The position numbers and the translations under genes were made by a program. From Gymnogyps californianus (taxonomy: Eukaryota; Chordata; Aves; Accipitriformes; Cathartidae), in contig NC_059480.1 in the NCBI RefSeq assembly GCF_018139145.2, positions 18,910,428 to 18,974,427 on the forward strand: DNA of 64,000 bases, given 5' to 3'. Positions 12,101 to 27,100 of this stretch are shown piece by piece (the stretch's first letter is position 1; each line of letters starts with the position of its first letter). Under the pieces are notes generated by a model. The model ran no database searches. It worked only from the letters and a program-made list of their open reading frames with translations, and was not told where the DNA came from.

Positions 12101-15100
12101 GTTTAAGATCATAGAGTCCAACCAAAATATTTCGTGATCCCTCGTAATTGGTGTCCAGGAGAGAGCAAGCCATTGGTCTGCAGGGAAAGACAGGGATGGA
12201 AGGGCAGGAGGCACGTCAGCTGCTTGACTGTAAATGCATGGGCAATTACTTCTAGTGAAAACTAGGAGATTAACGATGGCTGTATTCAGAAGCTTTGTGC
12301 CCAGGAACGGCGTTGCACTCTCACCCGTGTATCCCTCTCGGCCCCTTCCCTCAAGATGCCCTCTGCCCAGCATGGGGGATGGCCTGGCTTGTGCTGACAG
12401 TTTCTGAGCTGGGTTCGTTTTTGTCAGTTGGGCAGTGTCCAGAAGTAGTACCCAGGGTAAAGCCCCTTCGTGAAAGAGACAAGCTATTAACAGTGGATGG
12501 CCTTATGGCAGCTGATCAATGAGGAGGAGACCTGCAGATCCAATGGCTCCAAATGCTTTTTGTCAGCGGTTGGACCTTTTGCAGGATCCCTGTGGCATAA
12601 GACTAAGTTCTCCTCTCATCTCTTGTTGGGAGTGGAGGCATCACACCTTCCAAGGTCAGCTGGAGCAAGATGCGGTCCAACGTTGCCTCTCACCTCTGTT
12701 GCCCAGGCTGAATCTGTTTCTCCCTCTTCCTCCTCTTTCCAGGCTGTGGATCTCCAGCCTGGCATTCCCTTCAGCTCACCCCATCCCCAAGGCAGTATTA
12801 CAGCCGCGGTCTTGGTGTGTGGGATTTTTCATTCTTTTGTTTATCTTGTTAATATTTGTTTGAGAATCAGGGCGGTGATGGAGCAGCTTCAGTGTTTACA
12901 TCTCCTTGGAAATGTGAACTGAGGCTCCCCTGGGTAGCTGTGGAGTTGTCGGGCTATGCCAGGAGCTAATCCTAGTCAGAGCGCTCAGCCACAAATTAAG
13001 AAGACCCCAGAATGGTGTCACCTCTAGGTGGGAAGGAGGAAAAATGAGATTTCATGCACTCTATCATGGGGAGAGGAGCTGTGAGCAGCAAGAAGGCTGC
13101 AGGGTTTCATTGCCTGCTCTACCCAGCATGTAGTGGGCTACAGCCACAAACAGAGAATCCAGCCTGAGCCCGGTGGTGCCGAGCACTGACGCAGAGTGCA
13201 GGTATTTGTGCCCTTGTTGGCTTTGTGTATTGCTAATCCCAGAACTGGAGACATGTGGAGGAGCTGAGCAGACTGGTGGGGAAAGTATGGCAGCGCATAG
13301 ATGTAGTACACTCTTCTTGGACCTGAGATACTTTGTGTGGATGTGCCTCGCTGTGAAATGTGGAACTACCCTTAGCCTGCTAACCTTGCCCTCATTAGAG
13401 AAGAAAGGGTTTTTTGTTTCTACAGCTTGAGTCTTTTTATTCAACATTTTACAGGTAAGATCTGTGTGCTGGTCAGCAGGAGAGAGCCTTAGATCAGTGC
13501 AGTCCTGTGACCACTTGTGAGATCCATGTTCTCCATCAAGCCACCCGCATGGGGTTTTGAACAGACTTTTAAATTTCTGTCTTTTTTGTTCCTGATCTGT
13601 AAAATGGAAATTCTAACAGTGCTCCTGTGCCTTGCCTTGTCCACTTGACACTGCGAGCTTCTTGGGCAAACATTCGTGTGAATCTTAGCATGACAGAGCT
13701 CTCAGTTCCAGGTGCTGCAAGAACAGTACTGTAAATTCTCCTGGGGACCTGTGCAGTTGGGAAGGGAACAACCATGCTGATGGTCTGTGGTAGTTTGTAG
13801 TTTGCTGGGACGTGGGCTTCGGTGATGTGTAAAGTGTTGCCTCCTGCCCAAGTCCATTGTGAGAAATGTACCTGTCTCTGGGCAGCATGGATCTTCTCGC
13901 CAGCCAGGTTGCGTGCATATTTGTCCCAGCTGAACTACAGGTTTGACTTTTCATCTGGCCAGGTGACTGGTAGAACTGTGAGGATATTCTTATATCAATT
14001 GAAATATGGTTTCTTTTGACTCATTTTTTGCTTGTAATTGATGCTGCTCATTTTCTGTCAATCAAAAGGTATTCCCACAGGGGCATGCTAAAGTTTAACT
14101 TAAACTTTTCAAAGCAGTTTCAGTTAAATGAGTGCAATTTGTGCATCCAGGTAAGTCCTTAACACCCGGCCTGAAGTTCTGTCTCGTCTTTCAATAAATT
14201 CTGGAGTGCCTGAAAGTTTGAATTTCTTCTGCGTGTGGAGAAAGCCCTTGGGCGATCATTTTGCTTATCTCCACTTCACTTGGCCACCTCTCCTCTTCCA
14301 GGCTGGAAAGCAGAAAGGCCCGCTTCTTCTGCAAGGGGACCATCTCTCCCTCCCCATCTCACCTACTTGTTCTGCATTGCTGGGAGGACACCAGCGATTC
14401 GAGGTACAGTGGTGGGATGCTGCTGCTCCTCCCACCGCTGCTGGTTTCTCCCTCTTGCAGATCTCGATTCCAATTTTAACTTCAGAGCTGTGGTGAGTGA
14501 TTCCTAGGTCTCAACTGTCAAGTGAAAATCAGTATCTAACTAATCACTAGCCCAGTATCTAATCCAGACCTGCTTAATTATCACCTGCTCTCCAAAGCCG
14601 GGTACGAGGCAGTGATTAGGGCAACACTCTGGAGGCAGAACAAAGCGGGCGCTGCTGGAATTCCCAGTGCAGGGGTCAGATGCCATTGGTATTTGGCGAC
14701 CTCATCTCCTGCATATGTGCATGGGGAAATGCGTTGACGCTCACTGAAAGGCTGAGTGATTTATTTTTATTGCAGGGTCTTTTTGAAATTGATGCCAGCA
14801 GTGGCTGTCCTTCTGGCTGGAAGTGTTCGGAGCCGGGGAAGGGATCCTAAACTTAATAAGCAGTGTCAGTCCCTAAGCAGTGGTGAGCCACTGGCATGGT
14901 GCCCCTGCCTTTCCTGCCAGCTCTTTGTAGCGTGAGTTGGGAGAGTTGTTTTATTTTGATTTTTGGAACTTTATTTTTTAAATTTTGAATTGGAAACTCT
15001 GCTGTCTGCAGACGACCTTTGCCTGTCCCATGCCCCTGGTGGAGAGTGCTTCCATGTGAGCGTGGATTTCATGCAGGGAGAGTTGGTAAAGAGGTCTGTG

Positions 15101-18100
15101 AGCAAAAGGGCCTCCAAAACTGCATGTGACTCCCTTGCATGCTCACATGCTTTGTGGTGCTTCTGTCCGAGTGACGGCATAGGCCTGGCTGTGAGGTGGC
15201 TGTCACTTTTCTTCATCTTCTGGCTAGTCCCTGTTCTATCTGTGCAGAGGGCAGCACTTAGCCACGTGAGAGGCCACAGCACCCCATCTCTCGTGCTCCC
15301 CACTCTGTAGGATGCATGGTTCCCTGCCTGCTTACATGAGATGTGCTGCCCCGGTTAGCTAGGGTCCACTGGAGGTTATTTTTTGGACATTTTGCGTGTA
15401 GGTTACTGCAGCCTGTGCCTCTGTCTCCTGGGCTGCTGAGGATTTGGCAGAGAGCTGCTAACCACTGTCTGCGCTTGTGGTGGGAAGTTCCTGTAATGCT
15501 GCCCGTGCTGGGGGGTGGCCCGTTGACACTGGAGCTGATCCTGGCTGTAGCTGCTGCTGGAGGCTGTTTCCAAGTGTCGTGGTGGTGGTGGTGGGCGGCC
15601 GCAGCAGTGCCAGGGCTGGGGTGCAGATGGAGAGGGTTAGTTGATGGTATTCGCTCCTTCCCTGGGTTGTATTGTCTGCGCCTGGCAGTGTGTGTCCTGC
15701 TGTTCAGACCCAGCTATTACTGACTCCGTAGGTGTCCAGCTTTCTCTGTTGTGGTTGGAGCTGTGCTCCGAAGGCCACATTGGATGGCAGTCATAGCCTG
15801 GTTTCTTTGCCCAGGGGTGGTGTTCGGAAAGCCAAGTTAGCCAAATCGGGCTGCAGACCAATTTCCCTAAGGCCTTGTCTGTACTATGCAAACAATGAAG
15901 CTTTACAACAGCTATTGAACTTGTTTGCAGCTAGAGCTGGTCAGAATTTTTTTTTGACTGAATGTATTTTCTCCCAAAATATGGTGTTATGTTGAAGCCA
16001 GCGTTTTTCTTGGAGAGGTATTGTTTTCAATTATGTTTTTGATGGGAATGTTTCTCAATGGGAATGTTTCTTAATTTTAAGCCTCTCCTGTCATCTCTGG
16101 GAAAAAAGAGAAAGAAAGGTCAAGAAACCTTTGCCCATCCATGAGAACACAGCTGTTTTGATGCAGTTCTGTGTTTTGAAATCATCTGGAAGACTCTGGT
16201 CCTCCAAATTCCTGCACAGAGCAAAAACCTACCTCGATGTCTAAGAAATTACCATGAAGTAAATCTGTGCACCCTGACTGACTGTGGTGCAGCTGTGTTC
16301 CAACGTGGTTCAGCCTCTGAGGTCAAGGCCAAACACCGTTAAAAATGGCTCATAAACCACCATAATCTGGGTCATGACCTGAGCATTGTTTGTTGTTATG
16401 GGATAATAGTGGTGGCCCCACTGCTCAGTCTTCTGGTTCCTGCTGAAATACAACTTTTGAGAGTTTCATCTAGAACTTGGCTGTTCCCAAATCCCAGACT
16501 TTGGCTCACCTGCAGAGTGGGTACTGGATCTTCTGGGTGGTGGTGTGAGGAGTGATGTTCCTTCCTACGCAGCTATGGTGAAAGCAGGACGGGCAGCTGG
16601 GGAGGCAGCATTTCATAATGGACTCTGAGAAGGAAGATGTTGGCTTGTAGGGATGGAGGCAGACGGCCCATGAGCCCACAGCCTGTGTGCTCGGAGCACT
16701 GAGCCTTCAGTAAGTCCCTCTTCTCCAGCATGCTCCTGGCCTCCTTCACCTGTGATTTTCCCACCTGGTCTCCCAGCAGGGAGAGACATCTGGGTCTGCA
16801 GCCTTGTGGCCTGAACTCTTGAAGGTGGAGGTAGTTACCCACCACCATGTGTTTGGGGATGCTCAGAGAAGAAGGGTGCTGTGAGTATAAGGAAAGAAAA
16901 TCTGGTTTCCCCCGCAGCTTTTCTGCTGCACAGATGTGTTTGACTTCGGTCCTCTCCCAGCATGGGCATAAGGCCCTCCATCTAGACTTGAAGGCTGTAT
17001 ATGTAGAGGTGTAGTTAAAATTCCTCAAGTCCTTTTTGAGCTAATGGTACTTAAAGTGGTGGGAAGCCTCTTGCATGTCTGCACAGCAGTTGCTGAACTG
17101 TTCTGAGCTGAGGGTATCTGCTGTAATGAAGTGCTACTCCTCCACCCTTGACTGCATCCAAATAGATATAACAGTGTTGTGGTTTAGGATATTTGATCTG
17201 TGTAAAAGCCCATGAAGGAGAGCTGGGCTTGCAGAACACAGCAGAGACTGCGCCTGCAGGAAATTGCCTTCATGTTGTCACACCAGCTTTGCATCGTGCT
17301 GCACATCTGATGAGGCAGCAGTCAGGGCTGTGTGTTTTTGGTGTTGCCTATTGATTTCCTCCTGTCTCCATCCCTTGTTTGTTATTTGGAGCCTGCCCTT
17401 CTGACCTGTGCTGGATGGATGGTGGTTTTCCAGAACGGGGATGTGGCACCACGTGGCTGTGTTACCGTTTGTGCCGGTGGTGCTGGCTTGTTAGGCAGCA
17501 GCTGGCAAGTTAAGTAAAACTTAATCCTGCCGGTGGTTGCCGTTGGAAATTTTTGGACCAAATCCTTTTGTGAAGGCTTTTTGGAAGATGTTGAAGTAAG
17601 GTATAGATCTGGGAATTAGTCTAATCTCTGTGACTTTGCTTTGTCCGTGTGCTTATCTATGTAATGCCATGGTGGGCTTAGGAGAGTATGTGAGCTCTTG
17701 GGCCGTGAATATCACTGTCTCCAAGGACTGCGTTGGCTTGCAGAGCTGAAGTATTAGTATCTCCCTGAGCCCCTGCTCTGAAGCTCTTGGTTTCACTTGT
17801 TTCCATCACTGTGTTGTTACTGCTGTAGCACTAATATTGAGCCTGTCCAGGAATGGGCTGGAATTCTCTGGAGGCTTTGGCAGGCAGAGATGCCTGGTGC
17901 TGACCTTCCTGTGCTGTGTAATCCTGTATCACAGTGGAGGGTTGGGACTCTTGTGGTTGTTGTATCAGTTATTTATTAAAGGAGATGTGCCAGAGGCATT
18001 GTTTTTCCAGTCACAGCTAGCTATTGAAGGCAGCAGAAGCAGCATTTGGGTACCGTGCTCCGCTAAGTCCTCTGTGTTGGTTATCCCCTCACTGGGGCAT

Positions 18101-21100
18101 CTGTCTGTGTGTCTTGTTGGCTAAAATTTGCCCTCTCGCGAGAACTGGAGGAAAAAAAGATACAGTGAGCGGTGACTGAATCGCTGCAGTGGGAATCTAT
18201 CCTTCTGGTCCTGGCTGAAGACGTGAGCTGAAGGGGAGAAGGCTTCCTCGCATGACTTGGAGCAGAGATCCTTTTCTGGGAGAGCTGGCACTGGCCGCTG
18301 CGTGGGAAGGTCTTTCCTCTGCTGGTTTTTGACCTGCCCCTAGGGTTTGGAGAGGAATTTATTTGCTACGTGGCCCCTCTGATCGCTGGCAGCTGTCTCT
18401 GTGATAGGCTGGGAATTCAGGGTCTGGGTAACAGAGGCTATGGGCTTTTCCTTGTTTTCTGATGGCTGGCAGCTCCTGCCATGTACAGGCTGGTTCTGAG
18501 GACACTGAGAGCCTGCCAGAGGAGTCTGTGTTTTGGGATCTCTGGCTCCACATGGATTATCACAGTGGGGAAGCTGGTGCTAGCACATTAGCCTGCCCAC
18601 TTGCTGGGCTTCAACTTTTTCCCTCAGCATTGCTCTGACCTACTCTGACCTGCTTGAGATTCATGGTCCTTTTGTGTCTCACCATCTGCGAGCAAATAGG
18701 TTGTCCTCTGTACACTGCACTGTGCCATGCCGCTGTTGTTGACAACCAGAGCAGTGTCAGAAGTGCGGTGACAAACCTGGCTTTGTGGCCTGACGTGATT
18801 AGCAGGGCAGGGGCAGGGAGAAGGCTGCTGCTGTGCTGACGGCTGTTAGCTGGGTTGGCCTCAGGGTGCAGCAGCTTCTCAAATTGAACCTTTTTTCAGA
18901 AGCTGTGATGGGTATGCAAACTCCATACTTCTGTTTGCATATGGCTAACGAGCTGTCCCAGTTCATTCAGCCCTGCCTAGCTCAACCAGTATTTTAGTGC
19001 CATTTGCAGAGAGACTTGCCTGTGGGCTCAGCTGAGGCTGTGCTCTACTGGAAGTCCATATAGGGGCTTAATGCAGGAAGTCTTGCCATTGCACTGCGTT
19101 CATTTGAATTTGTTCTGACTGGCTTTTATAGCTCTGAAAAGGGTGGATTTTAATGGATCTAGCTGCACAGCTGAGTCCTTTATGGCAGACCTCCCAGTTG
19201 TCTTAGACCCGGAGCTAGTAAATGCATCTTTAGGCCCTGAAGGGGCTCATGTGAGATGGATTTTCCTTCCAGAGTGAAATTTTTTTTTTTTAATATTACC
19301 AGTGTGGGACACTTTGAAAATCTTTTGGTGCCTTCATACAATGTTACCTTTGGTGCAGTTGGTACCTGTGCTTTGGTAATAGCTGCATGGCACACATGGT
19401 CTCCCTTGTAGTGAGATGTGTAGACTTGAGGTGGAGGCTGTGTCTGGCCATGTTATCTGCAGGGACAAGGTGAGCTCCTTGTCGGTCAACACATGGGGCT
19501 GGCACAAAGTGTTTGTGGTGACTTCACGTGTGACTAAAGGAGAGATGCTTCATGGGAATTTGATGTCAGTATCACAGATAATTAGGAAGCTCAAAATCAG
19601 GCCCTATTGCAGTAATAATGTGTGATGAGTCTTTCTGGGCTGCCATTGGGAATAGTTAATGTGTAGAGTGACCAGTTCAACACAGTTACCGAGCTCATGG
19701 GATATTTACAGACTGTAGACAGGTTGTGCTGCCTTCCACTGCTCTTCTCCATCCTTGAAGGACCTGGGAGTTGGCAGCTGTGGTTTTGAGACCCTCCACA
19801 AGAGAAACATTTCACGTCACATGTGATGGTGACTTCTGGAGGTCACTGACCGTTACCCAGCCTTTGGTGCAGTTGTCAGAGATGGCAGGTGGAAAGGTTT
19901 TGAATAGTATGCGACAGGGTCAGGCCTGGGAGTTCACAGTGTCAAAGAAAAGCAGCAGCTCTGAGTTGGACTTGGTCCTGCAGAGGTGGAGTATGTTGCT
20001 GTGGTAATCCAAAGCACCGTCCTCTTCTAAACTGTGGGAAAACTTACCCTCTTGTTGAAAAGGCTGCTGATCCCTCGTGTAGAGGCGAGTCCCAGCAGGA
20101 TCTGAACTGAGTTCTGTACGTGGCACCTCACGCAGACTACAGACTAATGCCAGTCATCGCTTATAGCTGGGCTGCTGAAACAGAAAAGCCTGGCTGCTTG
20201 CAGAAAACGCCTTCCTTCCAGACTGAGACCGTGGCCTGTGCCTTGTTTCAGTAAATCTCTGACACTCCTTTGGAGGAGTCCTAGGCAGGTGATGGTCTCC
20301 TGACTGCCTAGATATTGCTTTGTTCAGTGGAACATCCCATCAGGTGTCAGGAGGAGTCCTGTGGGCCAGGGCTTTCATAAAGGAAGGAAAAAGAAGTGAG
20401 TATTTTCATTGCTGAGAGTAAACCAGCAGCATGGTGGAGACAGCTCACATTTTCCCTGCTTCTTGGCTAATCAGATTCCTTTTAATTTACAGTAATTGAT
20501 TGGCTCCTGCTTTATGGCTCTCATCCACTTTCTGGACCTCTAGTTGAGTGAGTCGTGTACCAGCACATACTTAATTTGGTTAGGACTGGAGCATCTTTCT
20601 TGTCTCTTTATTCCAGCAGTTGAACAGTGTTTGCTTGTTTGCTGGGTGGTGGCTGGAGGGAAAGCTTGGCTGGCCTGGTAAAGGATGCTTGGTAGAAGAT
20701 TGCTCGTTGTATTGTTCAAGGGCTTGGCCCTACGTCTTGAAAGGAGTTTGGTGAAGATGACTGGTATTAGCTGAAATAAATTAAGTATATAAAAGGCTAC
20801 TAAAATGTGCTCTATTTGCTGTCTCTCTGTACAGGGAATTTCTTGTACCATCCCCTGCAGTGACACCATCAAAAGCAGGAGACCTGGTGAAACAGCTAGC
20901 CTTCCTCTACCTTTGGTTTTGTCTACTAGTAGACCTATGTAGGAGCTGATCGTTTAAACCAGTGGTTTCCTCCAAGTTCTTCCTGGCTTGCTGACAATTT
21001 CTTGAGAGTGAAGTGAGTATTTCAGATTGTGCCAAAAATTATCCAGGGCCCAAAGGTGAGGAAGAAGAACAACATGTGTCCCTGTCCTAGTGATGGTCAG

Positions 21101-24100
21101 AAATGGTTCTTATGAGCATTCAGACCCCTCATGCTGTTGTCTGCCTCCTGCATTTTAGGACCAGAGGGACGTAGTATCACTGTTTGCCCTTTTTTCCAGA
21201 GTGCTGCAATAGCCTGGGATCGGGAACAAAGTTCTTTCTTTGCCACCATGCAGCTGTTGTGACTCTGAAAGGCTCTTCTTTGCGTGAGTCGTCCTCATTG
21301 TCTTTGGCAAATGTTTTGTGGTGGAACTTAGTTTTGAGCTTTATTAACTCCCTGTTGGTTTTATAGGGGTTCTCTGTATGTCTTATAGACCCAGTTAGCA
21401 GAGATGTTGCTGATGGTAGCCCAGCTGGATGCAAAGAGTAGGTGCAGTCATCTAGAGCCTGTTATGCTTCAAGGCCCCTTCCCACTGGGTAGGAGGTTGG
21501 GCTGGTTTCCTTGGGAGACTCTTGCAAAGTTGTTTGTGCTAGGAGAGAGTAATGTGAGCTGGTCAGTGTCTTGAGGGCAGGACACGTGTGGAGGCTGCGT
21601 TGTCATCTCCTGGTAGAGATCTGTCATTAAATACAAATTAATTGTTAACGTGATGGGGGAAACGAACCTCACTCCTCCTCCCTACAGACCTTGGTCTGTG
21701 CCTTCCCAGACCTGCTCTGGAGGTGGCTGGCCGGCAGAAAGATGCTCCAAGAGCAGAGGGCTGGTGCTGGGCAGGGCTGCTGTGCTGGCAGCCCAGGACA
21801 AGGGGGTGCTGGCGAGCAGACTGCTCTGTGGCAGCTCCCTGCTTCTCCAGGTGTGGAAGTCCAAGCTTTCAGACTTTGTTTCCCACCCTCCCCCTCTTCC
21901 CGTTTTCCCCCTCTTCTCCTCTCCTTGCTCTCCCACTGAGTTGATGCTTTTCCAGGAATGAGCTGTACTGCTGGCCCAGCACATTCCACAGCAGCAGCGC
22001 TTTCTTGGCAGGAGCCTCGCTTGCTATTAAGAAAAAGCAGGACTGACTTGGCGTCCCTCAGCTGAGGGCCAGAAAAGGAAGGCCTGGTCCTACCCTCCTC
22101 ACGGTGCATGCAGAGCCTTCATGGCCCTCTCCCTTGGCTGCTGTGTATGTGCTAACATCACACCGTCCCCCCAGCAGCCCTTGGAGCCCTTTACAGCTCC
22201 TTGCTGTCGTCTTAACCGGCATGAAGTCCCTGGGCATTGCAAGGGAGGCTGTTGCTTTTCTGGCCAGCCTAGAAGGGGGTGAGTGACTTCTGCGGAGAGT
22301 TGCAAGGAGTTCCCTCTGGGGCCCAGACACCTCATCCATAAGCTTCTTGGTAAGGTGGTGGTGTGCCCTTTGTGTTTTGCTACCAGCAGTAGCTGGGTAA
22401 ACCCTTTTTCCACCTCTCTGCACAGTCCCTTTCTCTCTGTCGGTGGGAGCTGCTGTGTTGCAGCTCTGCGTTGTGGGCTTTTCCTGCCGTCTGTGTCCAG
22501 ATGGAGCTAAGTGTCACAGCAGACCAAGCCTCCTCCGGTTTGCTTGCTGTCTCTCAACATTAATGCGAACCATAGCACCTGCATCAGGATTTTACCCTGT
22601 CTCATACACATGTCTCCGTTCAGCTGGGGCCTCTTTGGGCCTGTTTCCTATCCCACCTTGAATACAAGCCCAGCTTTTGGTCACTGTTATATCTGTGGAT
22701 TTGTCTCGGTTCCCTGAAGGTCATTTCTGCAGATGTTTAACCTCAAATCTTCCTTTCTCACAATGAGTCCTTGCACTTGTCTTGTATCCTTGTGTTGGGC
22801 TGTGCAAGCTCTTAGAGTTGTCGAGGAGCTGAAATTGAGCTACCAGGGTGAAGAGCCTGGCTGGGCTTCTGCTGGGAGTTCCCGTTTGTCCTGATTTCCA
22901 ATTCAAAGAGACCGAAAGTGTCACTGAACCTTCGGGGGGCCTGGAGAATGCTTCCTTTGATGATGTCTCTAAACGTCCTTCTGGGGGTTGGAAGCATCAC
23001 TTGGGCAGGGTGGGATTAATTAGTGTGGAGGTGCCTCCTGCAGTCCCCGTGCAGCTTCCTCCTCCTGGTCGGAGGACAGGCCTGTTGGGCTTGTTCGCAG
23101 AGCAGTGCTGCAGCCAGATGGTCACTCCGGAGATCAAGGCAGGAGGGGCCGCCAGGGCTCTTGGGCTCACTTCGAAATCAAAGTTTATAGCTTTGCTTTG
23201 ATAAGTGCTGCTCCTGGGCAGGCCTGTGAGGTCGGGTGGCTCATTCCTAAATGCCATTCCTTTTCCAGTCTTTGGACTAGATGAACCGGAGGTCTGTCCT
23301 CTGTCATCTCCCACCCTGTGATGCCTGTAGGACTGAGCACAGGTCCAGCTGGAGCCAAGCATCTCCTGGACAGGGCGGCTGTGGTTGTCCTGGTGTATGT
23401 CCAGTGGAGTGATTACAAATGTGTTGATGAGGGGTTCTTGGGGAAAACAGTTGCCATCTTAGATGTCTGTTCAGCCCCTGCCTGAGTGACTGTGGCGGGA
23501 AAGCACAGCAAGCTGTGGGGTGCATGGGGAGGCTGTGGGGCAGCAGTGGTGAGCGCTGTTGAGGGAGGCTGTAGAGATTACAGCCTGCAAACAAGAGGCT
23601 GTTCCTGTGCTTTTGCTTATGGGCACGATGTCCCTGCTGCTGAGGAGAGCGGGTGGTAGCTCGAAATGATGTGACCTGCTCCCTGAGGAATCCTTGTAAA
23701 GCTCCCTTGATTTGTTAGGAGACCAGAGGTGGCCTCTCCTGCTGAGATGCAGAGCTGTGTTATTGTTGTGTTAGCAGGACAGCTGGTTTGTGCTTCTTGA
23801 TTCTTAAAAAACACCCCAGGTAAAGACAGTGCTGCAAGGGAGCTCATGTTCACACGGGATGCAGGGACAGACGGGAAGACAGCAGCTCCTCCGGGGAGGA
23901 GGGTCTGACGGAGCTAAACCACCTACAAATCTGTGTTTCCCTTTTTACCCTGTGCTACAGCATAGAGGAGCAGTGGAGAATACCCTGTCTGCGGGCTTGG
24001 GAGGGAAATTACATGGGAGAGTGATGGTCTCTGCACTTGGAGAGCCCTTCTCACCCCAGTGCACCATGCAATTTGTACCCTATGTACTCCTCCTCCTCAC

Positions 24101-27100
24101 ACAGGAGGTAAAAATACAGTGAGGAAGACCCAAAGAATGGCCTGGCTTAGAGAGACAGACAACTCAAATCCTCTAATCCTGTTTGATGCGTGCTGTTTGC
24201 CTGCACATATCTCGCCGATACATGTGTGATCGCTGGCGTGTGTATTCTTTGGTTGGGCCTGTAGGCCTTGGGGGGATTGTATCCCCACGGGAAGCACACG
24301 TTTCACATGTGGGCTTAGTCTAACAGGCAAGTATTTCCCATCTGAAATCCCAACTCTGTCGGACAATTGCCCTGTCCAATTTTCTCTTCTGGTGAAATGG
24401 CTGAGAGCTCATCCCTGTGGTCCCAGCATTTGACTGTGCAGAAGAGAGGAGGATTTTGCTCTAGAGCTAGGAGATGCTCACATTTGGATAGTAACACATG
24501 AAGGTGCTTCCTTTTGCTATGCAGCATTATTAATCTATACAATCATTTGGAGACAAGACATCCCTGCCCTAAGGGGTGTGTACTACAGGTCTTGAAAATG
24601 AGATCACATTTCTGGTGTGTAAATCCCTGAAGCTTGTGCTATTGGGTAGAAATGTCTCCTGATGGTTTTTGTTTGTTTTTTTTTTTTCTTCTTTTGCGGG
24701 CTGTAAGAGATGGGAGCTGTTAAGGTCAGAGGAGTGACCTACCTAATCTGTACACTTTTGGGAGGTTGTACTAGAAGATTAAGTTTAACATTGAATTTCT
24801 GGGCTTTGCAATGTTGGAAAAAATGTTGCTGTTCTGTAAAGGTCTTTCCTCTTAATAATTGAAGTAAACAAAGGAAAAGATCTTACTTTTTTCCATCTGC
24901 TCTACTAGCTTTACATCTTTTTAGTGTGAAATTGTCACTGCTTAATTGTCTTCTCAATCTTTGCACCTCGCCTAGTAACAGACTCCTTTCAATCCTGGCC
25001 ATCGAGCTGTCTAACATGCTTGAGGGGGGTCCCCTTCCCTCACCTCCCTTCTTGGTACTGACCCCCCCAATGCCAGATTCAGCTTTTCTGATCACCACCA
25101 CGTCCCGTGATTGCTTCTCTCGGAGTATCCTCCCCATTGCGAGCCCTTAGATGGGACAGGTTGGGGGACGGGACCACCAGAGACAAGCAGCAATCGCTGC
25201 TGAGCTCCAGTCTGCATCCAAATCTGAGGTCCAAATCCTCCTGCCGGAGCCTTTGTCCATGCCTGTTGGATTTCTTCTTTCGCTGGGCTTGCGTTACTCC
25301 ATCAGAGTTCTTCGCTGGGACCTCGCTGTGGCTAGCGGGTCCTGCTCAGGAGGGACCAGAGCTGGCTGAAGCTAGAAACTCCCTTGTATCCGCAGCCTTG
25401 CCTGGGCTGGAGGCCACCAAGGGGAAACGGGGAGGCTGGGAGCACAGCAGCTGCGCTGGTAATGTCTGCACAGCCCGGGGTCTCTGACACGGCGCAGCCG
25501 TCTCCGAAGCTTGGGTTTTATGGCCTCCTTTCTCTCCTGTGCACTCTCTCTTGTTCCCCACCTTCCCTTCATTCCTAGGACATGACTCTCTGATATAAAA
25601 TACCCTCTAATTTCCTGAGCCGGGCTGGGGCTTCCTGGAGAAGGCAGCGTCTGCCCGCCTGTCCCTCGCCTGCCTCTGCATCCTTGTTCCAGGCTGCCAG
25701 CTGCTCCCGCCGGCAGGGAGTGGGAGGGAAGCTGGGAGCGTGGCATCTTCCCAGGCCGTGAGGAGAGGGTCTGCCGGGCTCTTCTGGAGAAGCCGGCGGG
25801 AGGGTAGGGATGGAGCCAGGGTTGGAGCTGGGTTTCCTCCGCTTCCCTCCCTGCTGCCGGGGCTGCCCCTTCCCCTCCCCCAGCTGCATGGGAGCAGATG
25901 TGCTGCTTGTGTCAGCCCTGGCAGCCCCCTCTGCACACCCCAACCGGGCTCTTGCAGCAGCCAGAGCCTTGTCCCCTCCTCCTCCCCCCGGCTTGGCCCC
26001 GTGTCGCTGGGGATGGTGGTTGAATCATCCGCCCACTCGGCCTGCCTTCCCTGTAACCCTCCCTCCCTCCTTCCTCCCTCCTTCCTCCCTCCCGCAGGTC
26101 TCTTTGTTGGAAAATTCAAGGCAGATGAGTGCCGGGGAGCGCTGGGCCTGCAGGCCAGGCGCTGAGCCTGCAGCTTGGCCGCAGCACGTCTGCTGGCCCT
26201 GGGGACGGGATGGGGGCCGGCGAGCACCCGGTCTGCGGGGCGATTCTCCGTGCAGAGCAGCGGCGCCGAGGGGGCTGGACCCACGCTTGCCTGGGCAAGG
26301 CTCAGGGTGCCTCTCCGTAGAAGGGGGTTTTCCTGGCCACTGTTCTCAGCCGTGTTGTGCCCAGCCCCCAGCAGGACTTTAAACATGGGAAAATCTGAAA
26401 CTGGGCTGCTCTGATGGACGGTAAACTAAAAGCAGTCTCTTTGAAATCAGCCTTGGGCAGATGTTTTTTCCTGGGCTGTGGTGGCTCCTGCCAAAAGGAG
26501 AAGCTTTTAGGGAACCGAGAGGGTCTGAGCTTCTTCTGGGTCTGCTCTCTCGGGATTCCCAGGTTCAGACCCCATCAGCTGGGGGCTCTTCCCAGCACAT
26601 TCACAGGATGGTTTTCCCTCCCAACACATCCACGGGCCAGTTTCATCTCATGGCTGCCTCCCCATGCAACCGCGGAGGAGAAACGTGGCACTGCTCACAG
26701 CTCCCCCAGAGGCTGCTCTGTTGGTGGCTTCTGACGTGAACCTGCGGTCTTGTTCGTGTGAGAAGTGTGACTTGAAGAGAGTGGTGAGAGGTGGGGGGAG
26801 GAAGGCTACAGCTCAGGGCTGAGGCTGAAGAGGAATGCAGGGCACGAATAGCGGGGACGGTGCAAGGGGTGACAGACATGAGCAGGACTGCAGAGGTATT
26901 CCTGCTCGGCATGTGCCTGACTCCAGCACTATCAGTTTTTGCTCTGTAGAGTCTAAATAGATAATCCATTGTGCTCTGGCATCTGGGTGATAAATAGTGA
27001 TAAATAATGTAGCGGCTGGGGAAGGAGGGAGAAAACTGCTCCAGGGTCAAGCTGACCCCTGGGATGTCTGGGGCAGCAGTGGGGTAATAGGAGCGATGAG

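Noticed and set aside
25607..26386. 259-codon minus-strand frame in DVL3 intron 1
   Set aside because: GC-rich compositional artefact overlapping a pyrimidine repeat, with no recognisable domain.
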